Positions 42,301 through 48,770 of a stretch of DNA of 64,000 nucleotides are shown one piece after another. A model generated the notes under the pieces. That model was not told where the DNA came from. It ran no database searches and worked only from the letters and a program-made list of their open reading frames with translations. The stretch is taken from contig BLSF01000033.1 of assembly GCA_012862575.1 (NCBI GenBank), positions 248,001 to 312,000 on the forward strand, read 5' to 3'. Positions within the stretch are counted from its first letter, which is position 1, and each line of letters opens with the position of its first letter. The translations under genes were made by a program, and so were the position numbers. Source of the DNA: Parietichytrium sp. I65-24A. Taxonomy: Eukaryota; Sar; Bigyra; Thraustochytrida; Thraustochytriidae.

Positions 42301-42902
42301 CCAGGTGTTGCTGACGGATGATCCAGTTGTATGCGAACGTTGGAGACTACCACGCGCAGATTCTGCGCAATAGACTTTGTGAGATCAGATACGTAGCCGG
42401 AGAACCACCCGTGACTGTCTTTCGAGCCCTCCTTGCTTCTCTCGAAAGCTTCCATGCGAGAACGGCGCTCAGAGTCGCCGGCTTGAAGCAAGTGTTGTTT
42501 GCGAAGGCGCGCGCCCTCATCATCTTCTAACGCATTCTCTATCTCGTCGTCGTCGGCTAGGCTGGCCAAGTCGGAGCTCGACCCTCGACTCACTGCATCA
42601 GACAGCTTGCGTCCGACGTTTTCCCTCTTTACTTCTAGTCTTACATCCAGGCCATCCAGCTCTAGAATCGTTGGCGACTTGGACGGGCTGCTCCACGGGA
42701 TCACTAGTCGCAGCCTCGCAATTCTCCCGGACCTCACCACCAGCGGGTTCTCTGGAGTGGCGAACGCATCTCTGCGGACCGTGAGGTTGTGCAGCTCCAC
42801 ATCGCCGCGGCTCACTGCCAATTTCAGATCCGCGGCATTCACATCTTCTATCAGCCACCCGATGCTTTTATTAAGCACCACGGCCAGCACGCTCTCCAAC
42901 AT
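27348..42902 (-). CDS. VPS13: Giant VPS13-family bridge-type lipid transfer protein, single exon
   Basis: 5184 residues in one 15.5-kb exon, from an ATG with the classical chorein start (MLESVLAVVLNKSIGWLIED). VPS13 proteins form long hydrophobic channels that move lipids between membranes at contact sites. Modules seen in order: chorein N (1-120); long RBG-type channel; PH domain (about 2020-2125, WSKRFVVVQGGSVKYFKDLK); discoidin-like segment (about 2630-2720); VAB/SHR-binding region (about 2800-3480) containing an EF-hand-like loop DVNGDGELDDQDF (about 3290); second discoidin-like segment (about 3565-3690); C2 domain (about 3700-3815, DLYSSDPYVILQVGS); PDZ-like domain (about 3975-4060, GPLGIQFE); VPS13/ATG C region with amphipathic segments (about 4515-4700); second PH-like (about 4870-4960); and a C-terminal PX domain (about 5050-5170, WIVWKRYSEFRTL). 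The chorein, C2 and PX calls are firm; PDZ, EF-hand and discoidin are pattern-based. Confidence 0.95.
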   Translation of the reverse strand: MLESVLAVVLNKSIGWLIEDVNAADLKLAVSRGDVELHNLTVRRDAFATPENPLVVRSGRIARLRLVIPWSSPSKSPTILELDGLDVRLEVKRENVGRKLSDAVSRGSSSDLASLADDDEIENALEDDEGARLRKQHLLQAGDSERRSRMEAFERSKEGSKDSHGWFSGYVSDLTKSIAQNLRVVVSNVRIQLDHPSATPGRSFCTGLLMEKFSLVPATSGARDASGTPSAAASKVGQLEGVKVFYARDALEVHNMDLFDSSSFFYTGKQYQGDDATVDVVIEEPLLKLTVPEFRLEPEPGRPMVKIVFHVEAVNARMEHRQFHDMLKLTNDLNAEMAFIESQGVRPTVRPGRAPKSWWRYAILRVLENNRERRARVSWNYLRQLFDRRVEYIRLYKESILVSGPRVEQISENTSMKPDVTRRLRNLEMQLPVSAVMMFRTIAEFELLQAKAIRSEGSFAKRWLGVGGGSGHENAQEARRRARVLALELESFVDIPDESKWPFDVTFTLDQATVSVGRQDGSQDLALIKLTYLHLTATKKGPKSDISLQILDIEASNGVSNAQLVSFPSDLAGRKQCISLRATSSQLDSFQDSLKVQVLPVQIWLDADFLGGLNQFLKPAEDLVDAQIESHTSTFEDELLAALEKVLKFNPGHRTDAVQAHKFVDIDIQIANPVFVLPAPMFADVASDSKEALVDPRDALVLECDRIKVRSTDEGVEDTLLAGFIVLLERATVYLDRALPSSSALLSASSSPRQHLLAPVSVQLGLWKSISQDDPTVIGSLTNIKFKDQVSIRVGNADVTRLCKLQLAVSQAVMPRDSAVKAPPSRPRRLSQPRIWSRLDTAYLGGNLSERHIELLSNMVSSRVSVDFQEASLSLLDINQNRVVFRLNLEGDKNEVVSESGIAASRAMVKLGSVTLSDARTDFRALNIKNLHVSSMNLSHLRPRWFTEQQLLFEPENLPDLQFKRPPLKNNIVVLALTSEEFAVATQEGFAQDVLQYAQLLQTQLSVVSSASGPTDKAPSTADAAIPLQGKFVRVFIPLMEYRMISIDSISELALLQARSLEFSVKDLPLDFVAGRSNSENKKHPSGFALWASLLELRMADGNETRESILWSHTPWGEFRQDPDTNIFEVKVKRSQHEWDDLLEPFRVKANVDMPRISLSAPLLNVLVQHILGVIPPMEENKDPLKVPSFEVNFAMDHFVLLVPRNPVYGDANWQQRTVSAMRFDKLHIIAKHRVLDDTNFAPTDTSNQSKRVLSHSGSSALEFYDALSDPDGMDELIEDLDDIQPDVALVLDFRLSCFSLETWNMEEDLFQAVVKFSLAATVDWSPSRNMAWANIPPAEIFCSQLQYAMILDTLEFNKLGSIFPPRATAAEAQPGQGRVSNTPRPSRRNSQVSTQVSTTEQTKVELSIQLSLDSLDIAFFKEDGGESIETEINGYDFYQTPLSKAGSPTPTPGRSIGKSSSRYKILEVELDNARFAIESNDFPHVGSGNVVIDSLISTAFINRERIQIFRTDRVPFWDVTLAIRGADDYEIHSQIAQIELDSYELMSSWTFFSNVEAFSVRRQMLEALSDQDDRDSLSLGTSSASTVSIGSSSRSRSLSRTSSIQSIETPEPPRRIEITKTIVAKISCEKLQVALSPTRDPQGLVFFGAFSAELNALKGKELKCGLRLESNRLLKCRFEERKADVPKAAYILKPLSMDLSLFVKQPVGSLEQYSTEEVLEDDLVYGNLSIGGLCLDVGRDDYRLLMDSVVMLKSKSPVPVQSRQGEEDDESISSMDRTAKFLHQVCPPLAHRKVTFSVEMKEAEVTVLQDWHDSCPPIAKLSVGHCRADLQQYDVDNAHAQQRVDIHLGFHVDYWNRDLGLWESLVEPWFARVSIDSPEYIKTSARDRILETLKYLKSDPVKPLALAASFIRIESPHMLNFNVSPMALRQVSTLSSFTNLEGEENVSGSRPLGWGEKGSFDSDNAQQADIFLRNEAGIELQALLFKAKRKPTGELTGGAFDRKRKAAASHGYTGAWAWKSDPTGMLWSKRFVVVQGGSVKYFKDLKHLESDKPSGIIPLLHAEGGIYLKTDSIVGAKCARSKNASECAFQIVTPARTFHFVAINLEGKERLMSAALSVLSEMSASQLSSGPSTLAFSSRISTVSFVLPPISRNYTLSLDAFLINIYPATRDLAPKIASSFEEGDKRPTPLLSLDISRFSYIIPDAVDPTLFTLVGPNYFFKICEMERHHGNVASSVRRRSSPSQSENDIQTPLLENDPDKESMQSRDSVVDTQLTLGSSIKDRIRLRNEAFMHEQGAQDLGDQGDVMGELEIRMTFLVENPTSFFRSNRVTSARMWMLPSGVCAEAKIKIGGTTSHPGSKGSAKVSADPEPTCVTFSVSCTKQDLQFSQLLRFDLLNEEKPGEIVAVSHFLFEPVSATKDLERHSDVSFYLVSKEFGIMDMNKFICSATVHCRASSELRTPLRSRLGSPEDSVDPDSLVYKRVKPSKQTGLTHFRLNNEGDLYLSLKIESEELEPVPTKNSGRYALTLLKSKSNARDVVAGQVDTGNSYCSALPLPRYLVCNVHFEEGRKYCTISSNATIKNRLQKAVQLTFCKLYANPPTAARPSAKQFWVNDEAAFDMQVDTFWTMPLGVTSTVEYKYVDRLFRRVMVYSVASAPDGYPPSDWVLEGLTANMEWVTLDERQQVFYTKKRQVRSFSILRPEACRAFRFTFTNSAKIRSKKDDSNATKSVSVGNIVLYTQENVETHDSSQMDRGLMLSLRLEPGQTTSVPVEVLTQGGAIRFGSGTIMLMEELLYIKPWKVLSTYKRSKPRFLPASLDEKNEFCTVHLSFHRLGDMAKTSDETESNSPFWNITLDPPVVVENLLPFPLHYKVVGRVCETATAGSSIDMSSSRPRRRNSRSSNASSSSNVPSLQSVGQDVTVEMRRSRPETVVSRGKQSQCLSIDPSRSSKHRPWTQRVADVFTVDSVSLQFAVKNVDRYLRCVEGEAPVIFGAGVEIGEEAMEVELENSKLRLCVEMVAKKLDGLDPDHQHFHETGVVSNRPGEVGFSNAAAPGEDSDEEEGDEPDAYDAFDITSSGLEGASTTFGLSELRQEVPRHRPHVYHSKCFVPVRVVIYCPVLVLNWSGLPLAFSAEEDPTPVNELPPIQRQKRVAHHSISNADTGSMPAEVAKESMSKMVRIEMFSSSSDRMAITLKDGRSYSKKFGLTIGMSGEVTIPPAHNTDIIHQVGVSIASAPGKYLRTKVVTITPRFVVVNKTSWIARLSQDGGKDGQWQFELPATSLAPFHPTDVNGDGELDDQDFSVRLGLFTQFDKLCRLSKSFRLDEVQRNILKLRSPESCPDIVSCTPQNCLSSMAVAVKEEYFVEESENYDVVIVTNELVENVVRIIISDSTEDREFDYRVDNRCTGIRVGLVQHGSKYRTMHIVEPGAAGVEWVWEDVGGSHQIDVVFEECGLAVMDHYPRDQRTVMSLDFDRVGESLRSVFAGLHVELKVKVEGLTKVLVIDDLADARRAKRIRKVLQERVVRAEEQLLSARRLLLAGLETFRMQGDVQGSSPDSGAIFDGKNNTFWTCTKRPSEEYVICSTAPFSHSLDAYGFAAYGIRTGAHPSVWRLYGQLESNGSWALLDSRNFHGHKSDLSFYVVSDEGSSTEQTVFRLERRSEPCTAFKVVVEGPFRLAKLEFYKDTNCRRLEAERQGSSDRDSKPHLWVGLAEARDLPIMDLYSSDPYVILQVGSRGAPVKSKVVDKSLHPIFDQEFSFENILSGDSLSLRVFDQDMFSADDFIGKASVCLADVCTGDIPSDVWVKLINDDGKDCGQVRLILQMQDRPLPGDSKYLNAIRFPRLFDNEVKVFRMLQEQLEAEGGVFNKFHGAQSLPAVSSMWGKMLPASEIGSSSRINKDTLLDSRLKLCVTVLDAHGVISPSAVSGKKLKELYCVVSYGDRMLRTDPMPVRSLQGDQRSPLESVPIESLAHNGEFSVEFYHEGPLGIQFERLRDGDFAVKAVASDSPAAKDPRIIPGVVLTSVMNTRITSEWSLTTLRNMLSTAPRPLRMVFDDTYEQSSSRKELAHDFVSSPDFPRCDVSWMQQLSFDVSDTLRAMAKEVSGRVGHEMEHRRARVAIYARDSSEEPSLDTANEETENELLVPLLYMFGEDVEVDSELRIAQEKFGDADILLGDTTVLLPELQGLPIGVDEDLLAARDVECPLEFHGVIGGGKIRLQLGWSVVEKNPAECIVRAVDIRIKGIGISLVDTMVRKCELAYLSMRDLRVYAGDHLDGRQIYDGFVGYLQIDNQMFSAMHPIVLCAAPLPFPWLLHKDSMKNSEFVNREAEEYAFDNHRGPPAMAFTLVKRSSGENARLTYVEFFDFFLQELNLKLEERWLTAVQDFVVSLDSSSPGEAVIVNAASFSLQMGDSRDSDEDSEVSEPVLRRDTSQSSLSRRTPTPSSDNLLNQESIKLKETTWKTFTSQNPMGWIRDLDFGEENYQHISQLNKPQKQSGSAHEDHRVLIERADIKPIRINLTFSMTSDQERKTENRLKLLHLIQGVPILAALTTALVNTVANISDAPLRFNALQIYNRGMSTAMLKSTLSQHLSSQVFSSLSQVGNLIASADLLGSPVKLLGSFGKGAYSFFYEPALALSMHGYLGIGEGLVKGGGELVSGTLHGVAFTLQKFAESSSRALAQASLDSTYILKEAELRTDVVHEPINIVEGLDSGVRAFLSGLFQGAFGIFIQPYRGLTRSGPRGLFSGFGKGLIGVMIKPLCAIFDAMSLVLKGLRNTTETMARQQLPVRLRRFVGPNLSVEPYSAREAIGSFILSLSRLNESLRYLFHEYAVLLDTPVRGAISKHEFEQAVEDHESTSELEDIKANVRPSEGMEGIFFITNKYILYRRVGDLKTLWSVPCSVVTGQVQRGAFIRLEFGRGTFSIPNHGDDHGMGAVLRFRSAKEATRIVSLIARACSGELDECREMALRWDQANRLEAGVLALTDPVGALQRSRKARAELTSLLQKYKDADLDSVMAKAESALPAMQSRGLGTLSLTTDSSCTTRGTARRVLGMRLRKAVISGRKVTKSNGKSFVVYRVVVASAETEESWIVWKRYSEFRTLRDEVMRNIKKSRTALPLPSRLPWQLTEKALNQRQLGLNCMLQTLIEVETLRDSPITRAFLTSRVESVGHGCWEYLVKGGNTDLNT

Positions 42903-43010
42903 ATCTCTTTACCGCACCCGCCAACTCCACGTCCCCAAAATGCAAAACTTGCAACCTTGCTGCAAACTCCACTGCCTCGCAGTTCGCAGCAAATAACTCA
43001 ACCGGCGCCG

Positions 43011-43079
43011 CTCTCTCTCTTTATATGTATCTCTCTCTCTCTCTATTTAACTATCTCTCTCTCTCTTTCTCTCTCTCCG
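43011..43079 (-). promoter_or_regulatory. Purine-rich leader tract of VPS13
   Basis: Three CT-dinucleotide runs separated by short AT-rich pieces, (GA)n on the sense strand, about 110-175 nt before the ATG. Confidence 0.45.
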
Positions 43080-44670
43080 CAGCCACTTTCGCCTCCAAGC
43101 CACGTCCGGCCGCCAGAAGCTATAAATACGTCTGCGCCCGCGGAACCACTTTGGATCTCCAGTCGCCTTGCGCCGTCGCGCCGCAATCGCGGGGGCCGCC
43201 GCTCCGCTGCGCTGCGGAACTCTTTTCAAACTGTCCTCGCGACACCGTTTCGCCTATCTTGGCGCCGCCTCGTGCTTCCAATTAACGCTTACTCAAAAGG
43301 CGCTTTTGGCCTCTGGCTGGGTGCGGAAAGAGAAGGGAAAAAATGTGTCCTCACACTGCGGCACAAGTGCGCAACCTGCTCAACAGCTTCAAAACAAATA
43401 CAAAAAGAATATCTTAGGCTTAACGCATTCTATAGTTTGGTATAGACGAGCGCGCTAATGCGCTATGGAGAACGGGATAGGGTGTCATCGGTGGAGGTGT
43501 AGCTGGGTCGATAAGCAGTACTTTAGGAGGAAGGGTTCTATGCGGCGGTAATACTAGCATAAGTGAGGGTGGGACCCAGTAGGAAGAGTTCTAGTGAGCT
43601 TCGCCGGTAGAGCTTGTCCTAACAGATTTAGCGCGCCTTTTTGTTTTTTGTTTCTTTGGACATTTCCATTTGTTTTCCAGTTCCATTGACAAGTTTTGAC
43701 TTGACATCTGTTTCGACTTGACATCTTCGACATGTGAATGAGATAGAATCTTTGTGCATTGTTTTTTCAATTTTTATAATAAAAAATTTATTCTAAATTC
43801 TAAAATCAGTACTCGAGTACATCAACATTCTTCATTGAGTGTGAATGCTCCTCGATAAGCTTGCACCAAGAAAGTCTCGGAATTGTTACTGTTGCGACAG
43901 CAATTCTTCTCCTCTCTTGGTTACTGAAGCGTAGTCGTCGGGACGGTGAAGACGACAGCCAAAGGATGTCAAAGGCAACGAAGGCTGGATTTGCTGGATT
44001 GATGAAATTGATGATGAGAGAAAACATCTCAAAGGCGCAGAGTGATTCGCGAAGTAAGTTAGTTTCCGAGGACACTCACCAAATGTACTCGAGTACGGTG
44101 CGTGGGTAATGAATGTGCCCATGAGATGCAAGTTCCCCAGCCTCTGAGATTTTGTTCGTACGAACTGAGATGTACTGAGCACATTCTGCTTCGCGACGGA
44201 TGCACGTGGTCTGTAATGACAAGGTTGTTTGCAAGTTGCTTTCCATTGCGTTGACTTATCTTTCGATTGCTTGTTTGGTTCAAGTTGGTTTGCAGTTGCG
44301 GATTCCGTGGATTCCGGAGTTCTTGCAAATGTTCTTTTCTATTCTTCTCCCTGTTTGGCTCTCTCACACCAAAATGACTGGCTCTGACCTGCTCTGCGAT
44401 GTGCCGCTGCTATACCTAACCACTAACACTATCCCACCTTATGACTCCTCCTACTCTCGCCCATAAAGTCCATACCTCACACACCTTCCTATCCACTCCT
44501 AACCAAATCCTCTCAGTCTTATCCATCACTATGCGGGCGCCTACCAGTGCGCACGACAGAGGCGCCGTAGAAGACTCTAGAAGACATAAGTAGGACCCCG
44601 ACGAGGGCGAACAAAAAGGAACAAAACGAACAAGTAGTCCAATGAGTGGATGGATGATGGCAAAGGTGGC

Positions 44671-44701
<31 letters not shown>

Positions 44702-44755
44702 CGAGAGAGAGAAAGACAGAAAGAGAAGAGAGAGAGAGAGAGAGAGAAAGAGACC
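44671..44755 (+). promoter_or_regulatory. Purine-rich leader tract of the nucleolin-like gene
   Basis: Nearly pure GA dinucleotide repeat on the sense strand, interrupted by single C or AAAG units, about 110 nt before the ATG at 44866. Confidence 0.45.
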
Positions 44756-44865
44756 GCGAGAAGCCAGCAGAGTGTGGCGCGCGGAAGACCGTTTCTCGGG
44801 GGAGAATAGTCTGTTTGTGTTTGTTTGACTCTTAACTTCAAGTTGTTTCGACCAAGAGAGGAAGG

Positions 44866-46953
44866 ATGGGAAAAAGTAGCGCCAGTTCCAGCTCAAGCTC
44901 AAGCTCCAGCTCAAGCAGCAGCAGCAGTAGTAGCAGCAGCAGCAGCAGCAGCTCGGAGAGCGAGACGAAGAATGTGACGGTGATTGCGCGAAAGAAGGGC
45001 TCGACAAAGGTGGAGGAGAAGAAGCAAAAGAAGAGCAAGTCCGAGTCGTCGTCGTCCTCGTCATCCTCGTCGTCGTCGTCTTCTGAATCAGAGGACGAGA
45101 AGAAGGTGCAAAAGGTGGTGGTGGAGAAGAAGGAAAAGATGGAGTTGGAGAAGAAGGAGTCCTCGAGCTCCTCGGATTCGTCGTCGTCGTCTGACTCTAG
45201 CGATTCTGAAGAGGAGAGCAAGGAGAAGAAGGCTGTCAAGTCTGATTCTTCTTCCAACACGGACGAGGATAACAAAACTAAGAAGGCCGCTACTCAGAAT
45301 GGGAAATCAAAGAGCAAGTCTGACTCTAGCTCTTCCTCGTCGAGCTCGTCCTCCTCCTCTGATGACGATGAGAAGAAGAAGAAGGAGAAGCCGATTGCCA
45401 CCAAGAAGGCCAAGTCTGACTCGAGCTCTTCTTCATCGAGCTCCTCCGACGAAGATAAGAAGAAGGAGAAGCCAATCGCCACAAAGAAGTCCAAGTCCGA
45501 CTCTAGCTCTTCCTCGTCGAGCGACTCTTCCTCTGATGAAGACAAGAAGAAGGAGAAGCCAATTGCAACCAAGAAGGCCAAGTCCGACTCGAGCTCTTCC
45601 TCATCAAGCTCCTCTGACGAAGACAAGAAGACGAAGGAGAAGCCAATTGCAACCAAGAAGGCCAAGTCTGACTCGAGCTCCTCTTCTTCGAGCGACTCTT
45701 CCTCTGATGAAGACAAGAAGACGAATGAGAAGCCAGTTGCCACCAAGAAGGCCAAGTCCGACTCTAGCTCTTCCTCGTCGAGCGACTCTTCCTCTGATGA
45801 AGACAAGAAGACGAATGAGAAGCCAATTGCCACCAAGAAGGCCAAGTCTGACTCGAGCTCCTCGTCTTCGAGCTCCTCCGAGGAAGACAAAAAGACGAAT
45901 GAGAAGCCAATTGCCACCAAGAAGGCCAAGTCTGACTCTAGCTCTTCCTCATCAAGCTCCTCTTCATCCGACGAAGACAAGAAGACAAATGAGAAGCCAA
46001 TTGCCACCAAGAAGGCCAAGTCTGACTCTAGTAGCTCTTCTTCTTCTTCTTCGTCCAGCGATTCTTCCTCCGAGGAAGACACGAAGAAGAAGGAGAAGCC
46101 GATCGCTACCAAGAAGATGGAGCAGGATGAGGCTGAGTCCAACTCGGACTCTGAGAGCGATTCGGACACCAAAATGACAGACGTTTCCAAAACAAATGGA
46201 AAGCACGAAGAAAAGGCTAAGCCAGTCGTCAGCGAAACCAATGGCGCTAGCGCAGGCGGGTCCTTCGTCGTACAGATCGTCGGAATCCCTTATGATGCCG
46301 ATGAGGATGCTATTCGCGAATTTCTCAAGGGTTGCAGCACGATCTCTAGTGTTGAGTTTGGCGATGGCCCAATGAAAGGAGTCGTCACCGTCACTTTCAC
46401 AGCAAAGTCAGACCTTGACAAAGCTCTTCAATTGGATGGGGAGTACATTGGAGCCCGGTGGGTGAAGGTTCGTGAGTACAGGCCGCGCCCTGCTCGGGAG
46501 CAACGTTTCACTCCTGTTCCAACTGAAGTGCCACCTGGCTGTGACACTCTCTTCGTTGCCAACTTGAGTTACGAGGTGACCGAGGAGGACGTCCGCGACT
46601 TCTTCAAAGACTGTGGCGAAATTTTCCAGATCAGGTGGGGAACAGATAAGGAAACTGGGGACTTCAAAGGCTATGGTCATGTACAATTTTCTTCTCCTGA
46701 ATCCGTTGTGGAAGCTGCCAAGCTGCATGAAGGCAGGTTGCTAGGACGCCCTGTCAGGATCGACTACGCTATTTCGAAGAGCAGACCAAAATTCTCAGAC
46801 GATAACGGTCAGCGCGGCGGCGGCGGCGGCAGCGGCTTCAAGCGGAAGTCTTTCGGCGGCGGCAACAACGGCGGAGGTGGCCATTCCACGCCGTTCAAGA
46901 AACAGAAACCTGAATTTGACTCGCAGAAGAGGACACACATTACCTTTGACTGA
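44866..46953 (+). CDS. Nucleolin/Gar2/NSR1-like nucleolar protein
   Basis: 695 residues, single exon, clean ATG. Two thirds is low-complexity: runs of Ser with Asp and Glu alternate with Lys-rich blocks. From about residue 145 there are nine near-identical repeats of 27-34 residues of the form KSDSSSSSSSS-DEDKK-(T)NEKPIATKKA. These look like CK2 phosphorylation sites alternating with basic patches, as in Nopp140/SRP40 and Gar2. Two RRM domains follow: RRM1 (about 463-535, FVVQIVGIPYDADEDAIREF) and RRM2 (about 558-632, CDTLFVANLSYEVTEEDVRD with GYGHVQF as RNP1). A Gly-rich tail contains few Arg. Gar2 and NSR1 act in pre-rRNA processing and small-subunit assembly, and the same role is expected here. 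The GGG tail lacks the dense RGG of animal nucleolin. Confidence 0.88.
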   Translation: MGKSSASSSSSSSSSSSSSSSSSSSSSSSSESETKNVTVIARKKGSTKVEEKKQKKSKSESSSSSSSSSSSSSESEDEKKVQKVVVEKKEKMELEKKESSSSSDSSSSSDSSDSEEESKEKKAVKSDSSSNTDEDNKTKKAATQNGKSKSKSDSSSSSSSSSSSSDDDEKKKKEKPIATKKAKSDSSSSSSSSSDEDKKKEKPIATKKSKSDSSSSSSSDSSSDEDKKKEKPIATKKAKSDSSSSSSSSSDEDKKTKEKPIATKKAKSDSSSSSSSDSSSDEDKKTNEKPVATKKAKSDSSSSSSSDSSSDEDKKTNEKPIATKKAKSDSSSSSSSSSEEDKKTNEKPIATKKAKSDSSSSSSSSSSSDEDKKTNEKPIATKKAKSDSSSSSSSSSSSDSSSEEDTKKKEKPIATKKMEQDEAESNSDSESDSDTKMTDVSKTNGKHEEKAKPVVSETNGASAGGSFVVQIVGIPYDADEDAIREFLKGCSTISSVEFGDGPMKGVVTVTFTAKSDLDKALQLDGEYIGARWVKVREYRPRPAREQRFTPVPTEVPPGCDTLFVANLSYEVTEEDVRDFFKDCGEIFQIRWGTDKETGDFKGYGHVQFSSPESVVEAAKLHEGRLLGRPVRIDYAISKSRPKFSDDNGQRGGGGGSGFKRKSFGGGNNGGGGHSTPFKKQKPEFDSQKRTHITFD
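45301..46120 (+). repeat. Nine in-frame tandem coding repeats (81-102 nt) in the nucleolin-like gene
   Basis: Each unit encodes KSD, a Ser run, DED or EED, KK(T/K)(N/K)EKPIATKKA. Units 5-8 share KKTNEKP while units 1-3 and 9 carry KKKEKP, suggesting recent local duplication. Length varies only in the Ser run. Confidence 0.9.
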
Positions 46954-47695
46954 TCATGTAAGCTTGCTTCGAAACAGAAATAAGCTATTGGCTTGCCGTT
47001 TCTACCCACAACAATGGTCGACAGAGTTTGAGAAAGTATACTGTTGCAACTGTTGTTATTTGTGCATGATCTGAGCGAGGACGAAGAACCCTTGATTTTG
47101 ACATCATGCTTTTAAACAAAATACGTAAGCGCTTTTGCTATTCGCGCAGAGAAACACAATTTGCCCTTTTTCATCACTTTCGCTCTCCTTTTTGTCGGGT
47201 CATACGTTTTTTCTTTACCGTCAACGTTCTTGGGAGCGAAGCTAGTCCTACAAAAAATCGAAACGGCGAAAGTGAGACCTGATTGTTGAAGTCAACGGAG
47301 ACCGCCTTCCATCGAATAACCGAGACGATAAATCTGTTGATTCTTGGCCAACCAAAAGCTGTTTTCATGATTGGGGATTTTAGGCTATAGCTATCTGCAA
47401 GTTGCTTGGAGCCTACGGAAAGAAACACAAAAGCACATTGATTCGGTTTCGCTTGGACAATCGGCGTAATTCTCGCTCGAAAAAAAATTGTTTGTGCGCC
47501 GTCCATCTGCCCGCCTGCGTCGGATTCTGAGATCGATCAAATGTGACGTTCCTAGCCCGAGGCTATTTGGAAATCGCTACGCGCAGCAGCCAAACGCTTC
47601 ATTCCACTTTCGGGGCCAACCAACGCCGCGCTCATACACACATCAATCAGGAAGGAAACGTACAATTACGTACTGTTACACCCCCTTGTACTCTT
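46954..47695. other. Convergent intergenic spacer
   Basis: Between the nucleolin-like and ENKD1-like genes, about 740 nt. No coding frame with recognisable content; both 3' UTRs are expected here. Confidence 0.65.
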
Positions 47696-48650
47696 TTACT
47701 CGTACACATAAACCTTTTCCCGGCTAAAGAGTTCGATGGCACTCTCCTGCTCCTGCAGCTTATCCTCCAGCTCGCGTTTCCTCTCGCGCTGCGCCATGGA
47801 CTTGAGCGCGAGGGGAAACTTGCGAAGTTCATTTCGAATTTGCTCTGCGTTTTGTTTGAGCGAGTCTAGAGTTTTCACCCTCTCCTCCTCTTTCACAAGC
47901 ACCATACCCGGTGGGCAGTCGGGATCGAATTGCGCTGCCCTTCGCTGCTTCTCCTGCAGAATCTCCGCCTGTCGCTTGAGCAAGTAGTCAGGAACTTGGC
48001 CGAACGACGAGTGCTTTGACGGGTCCTTGTTCCCCATCTCCCTAGCAATCTCCGCCCTCGCGCGGTTCTCTGCGTCCTTCTCCATCACTTGCCGCGTGTT
48101 CTCCGCCAAAAAGTTTTTGCTCGACCTTGGCGCCAGCGAGTTCAAATCTGACGCCTTTGGCACCGCCGCCTTTCGCTGCTGCGCCCCTGGGCTTATCGGC
48201 GACCTCGCGCTATCCCCTGTCGGCGACCGCGCACTCCGCGTCTGCGTCTGCGTCTGCGCCTTGCACCTCTCCCCTTTCCTCAAAAACCTGTGCTGCTTTT
48301 GCGGTTTCCCGTCATCCCTCTCGCCCCTGTCGTCCCTGTCGTCCCATGCCGCGTCCCCGTGGGCTTCCGCGTACACTTCGGGGGTGCGCGCGTGCGACGA
48401 CAGGCGCGACTCCACGTGCTGGAATCTCTTGAGCTTGAAAGGCTCCTTCGGCCGCGCCGCCAGCTGCGCGTCGCGCTCCGCCTGCACGCGCCGCTCCGTC
48501 TCGCGCAGCGCCAGCAGGTTACGCCGCGCGTGGTCCACGGGCGCCTGTCCGCCGCGACGCTGCTGGTCCCGCAGTCCGCGCACTGGATTCAGCACCGCCG
48601 CCATCTGCGTACCCGCGTTCTGCCTGCTGCTCGGGCCAGCATGCTTGCTC

Positions 48651-48655
<5 letters not shown>
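47696..48655 (-). CDS. ENKD1: Enkurin-domain protein, ENKD1-like
   Basis: 319 residues from the ATG at 48655 (MASKHAGPSSRQN). The frame stays open to another ATG at 48895, but those 80 codons are low-complexity (THT, KHT, ERER) and look like leader. The C-terminal 100 residues are an enkurin domain: FGQVPDYLLKRQAEILQEKQ, CPPGMVLVKEEERVKTLDSL, then RNELRKFPLALKSMAQRERK and a final IELFSREKVYVYE. The N-terminal DHARRNLLALRETERRVQAE and PFKLKRFQHVESRL resemble ENKD1 rather than enkurin itself. Enkurin proteins bind microtubules in cilia, centrioles and basal bodies. The middle is basic and disordered. The (GA)n tract touches the start codon directly. Confidence 0.88.

Positions 48656-48683
<28 letters not shown>
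48655..48683 (-). promoter_or_regulatory. (GA)n tract abutting the ENKD1-like start codon
   Basis: The plus-strand CT repeat is immediately 5' of the minus-strand ATG. If the upstream in-frame ATG at 48895 were used, it would encode an Arg-Glu run. Confidence 0.45.
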
Positions 48684-48690
<7 letters not shown>

Positions 48691-48722
48691 CGCTGTGTGT
48701 GTGCGCGCGGACCTGGGCGCGT

Positions 48723-48770
48723 ATGTTTGTATGTTTTGTATGTTTTGTATGTTTTGTATGTTTTGTATGT
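48723..48770. repeat. 10-nt tandem repeat (TGTATGTTTT), about 4.5 copies
   Basis: Perfect or near-perfect copies lie in the leader of the ENKD1-like gene. On the minus strand, in the frame of the upstream ATG, they read as repeated Lys-His-Thr. Confidence 0.85.

Larger units (their letters stand above)
42903..44865. other. Divergent intergenic region between VPS13 and the nucleolin-like gene
   Basis: Holds the CT tract (sense GA) of VPS13 at 43011-43079, TAG-rich sequence at 43440-43620, an AT-rich stretch near 43760-43800 and the (GA)n tract of the nucleolin-like gene at 44671-44755. An 88-codon hydrophobic frame from an ATG at 44200 has no recognisable content and was not called. Confidence 0.6.

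Noticed and set aside
44200-44466. 88-codon hydrophobic frame with ATG
   Set aside because: Single short frame in a promoter region; hydrophobicity alone is not enough.
44984-46177. 397-codon Arg/Ser/Pro-rich frame over the nucleolin-like repeats, and the matching antisense frame
   Set aside because: Both are alternative readings of a triplet-repeat-rich coding region.
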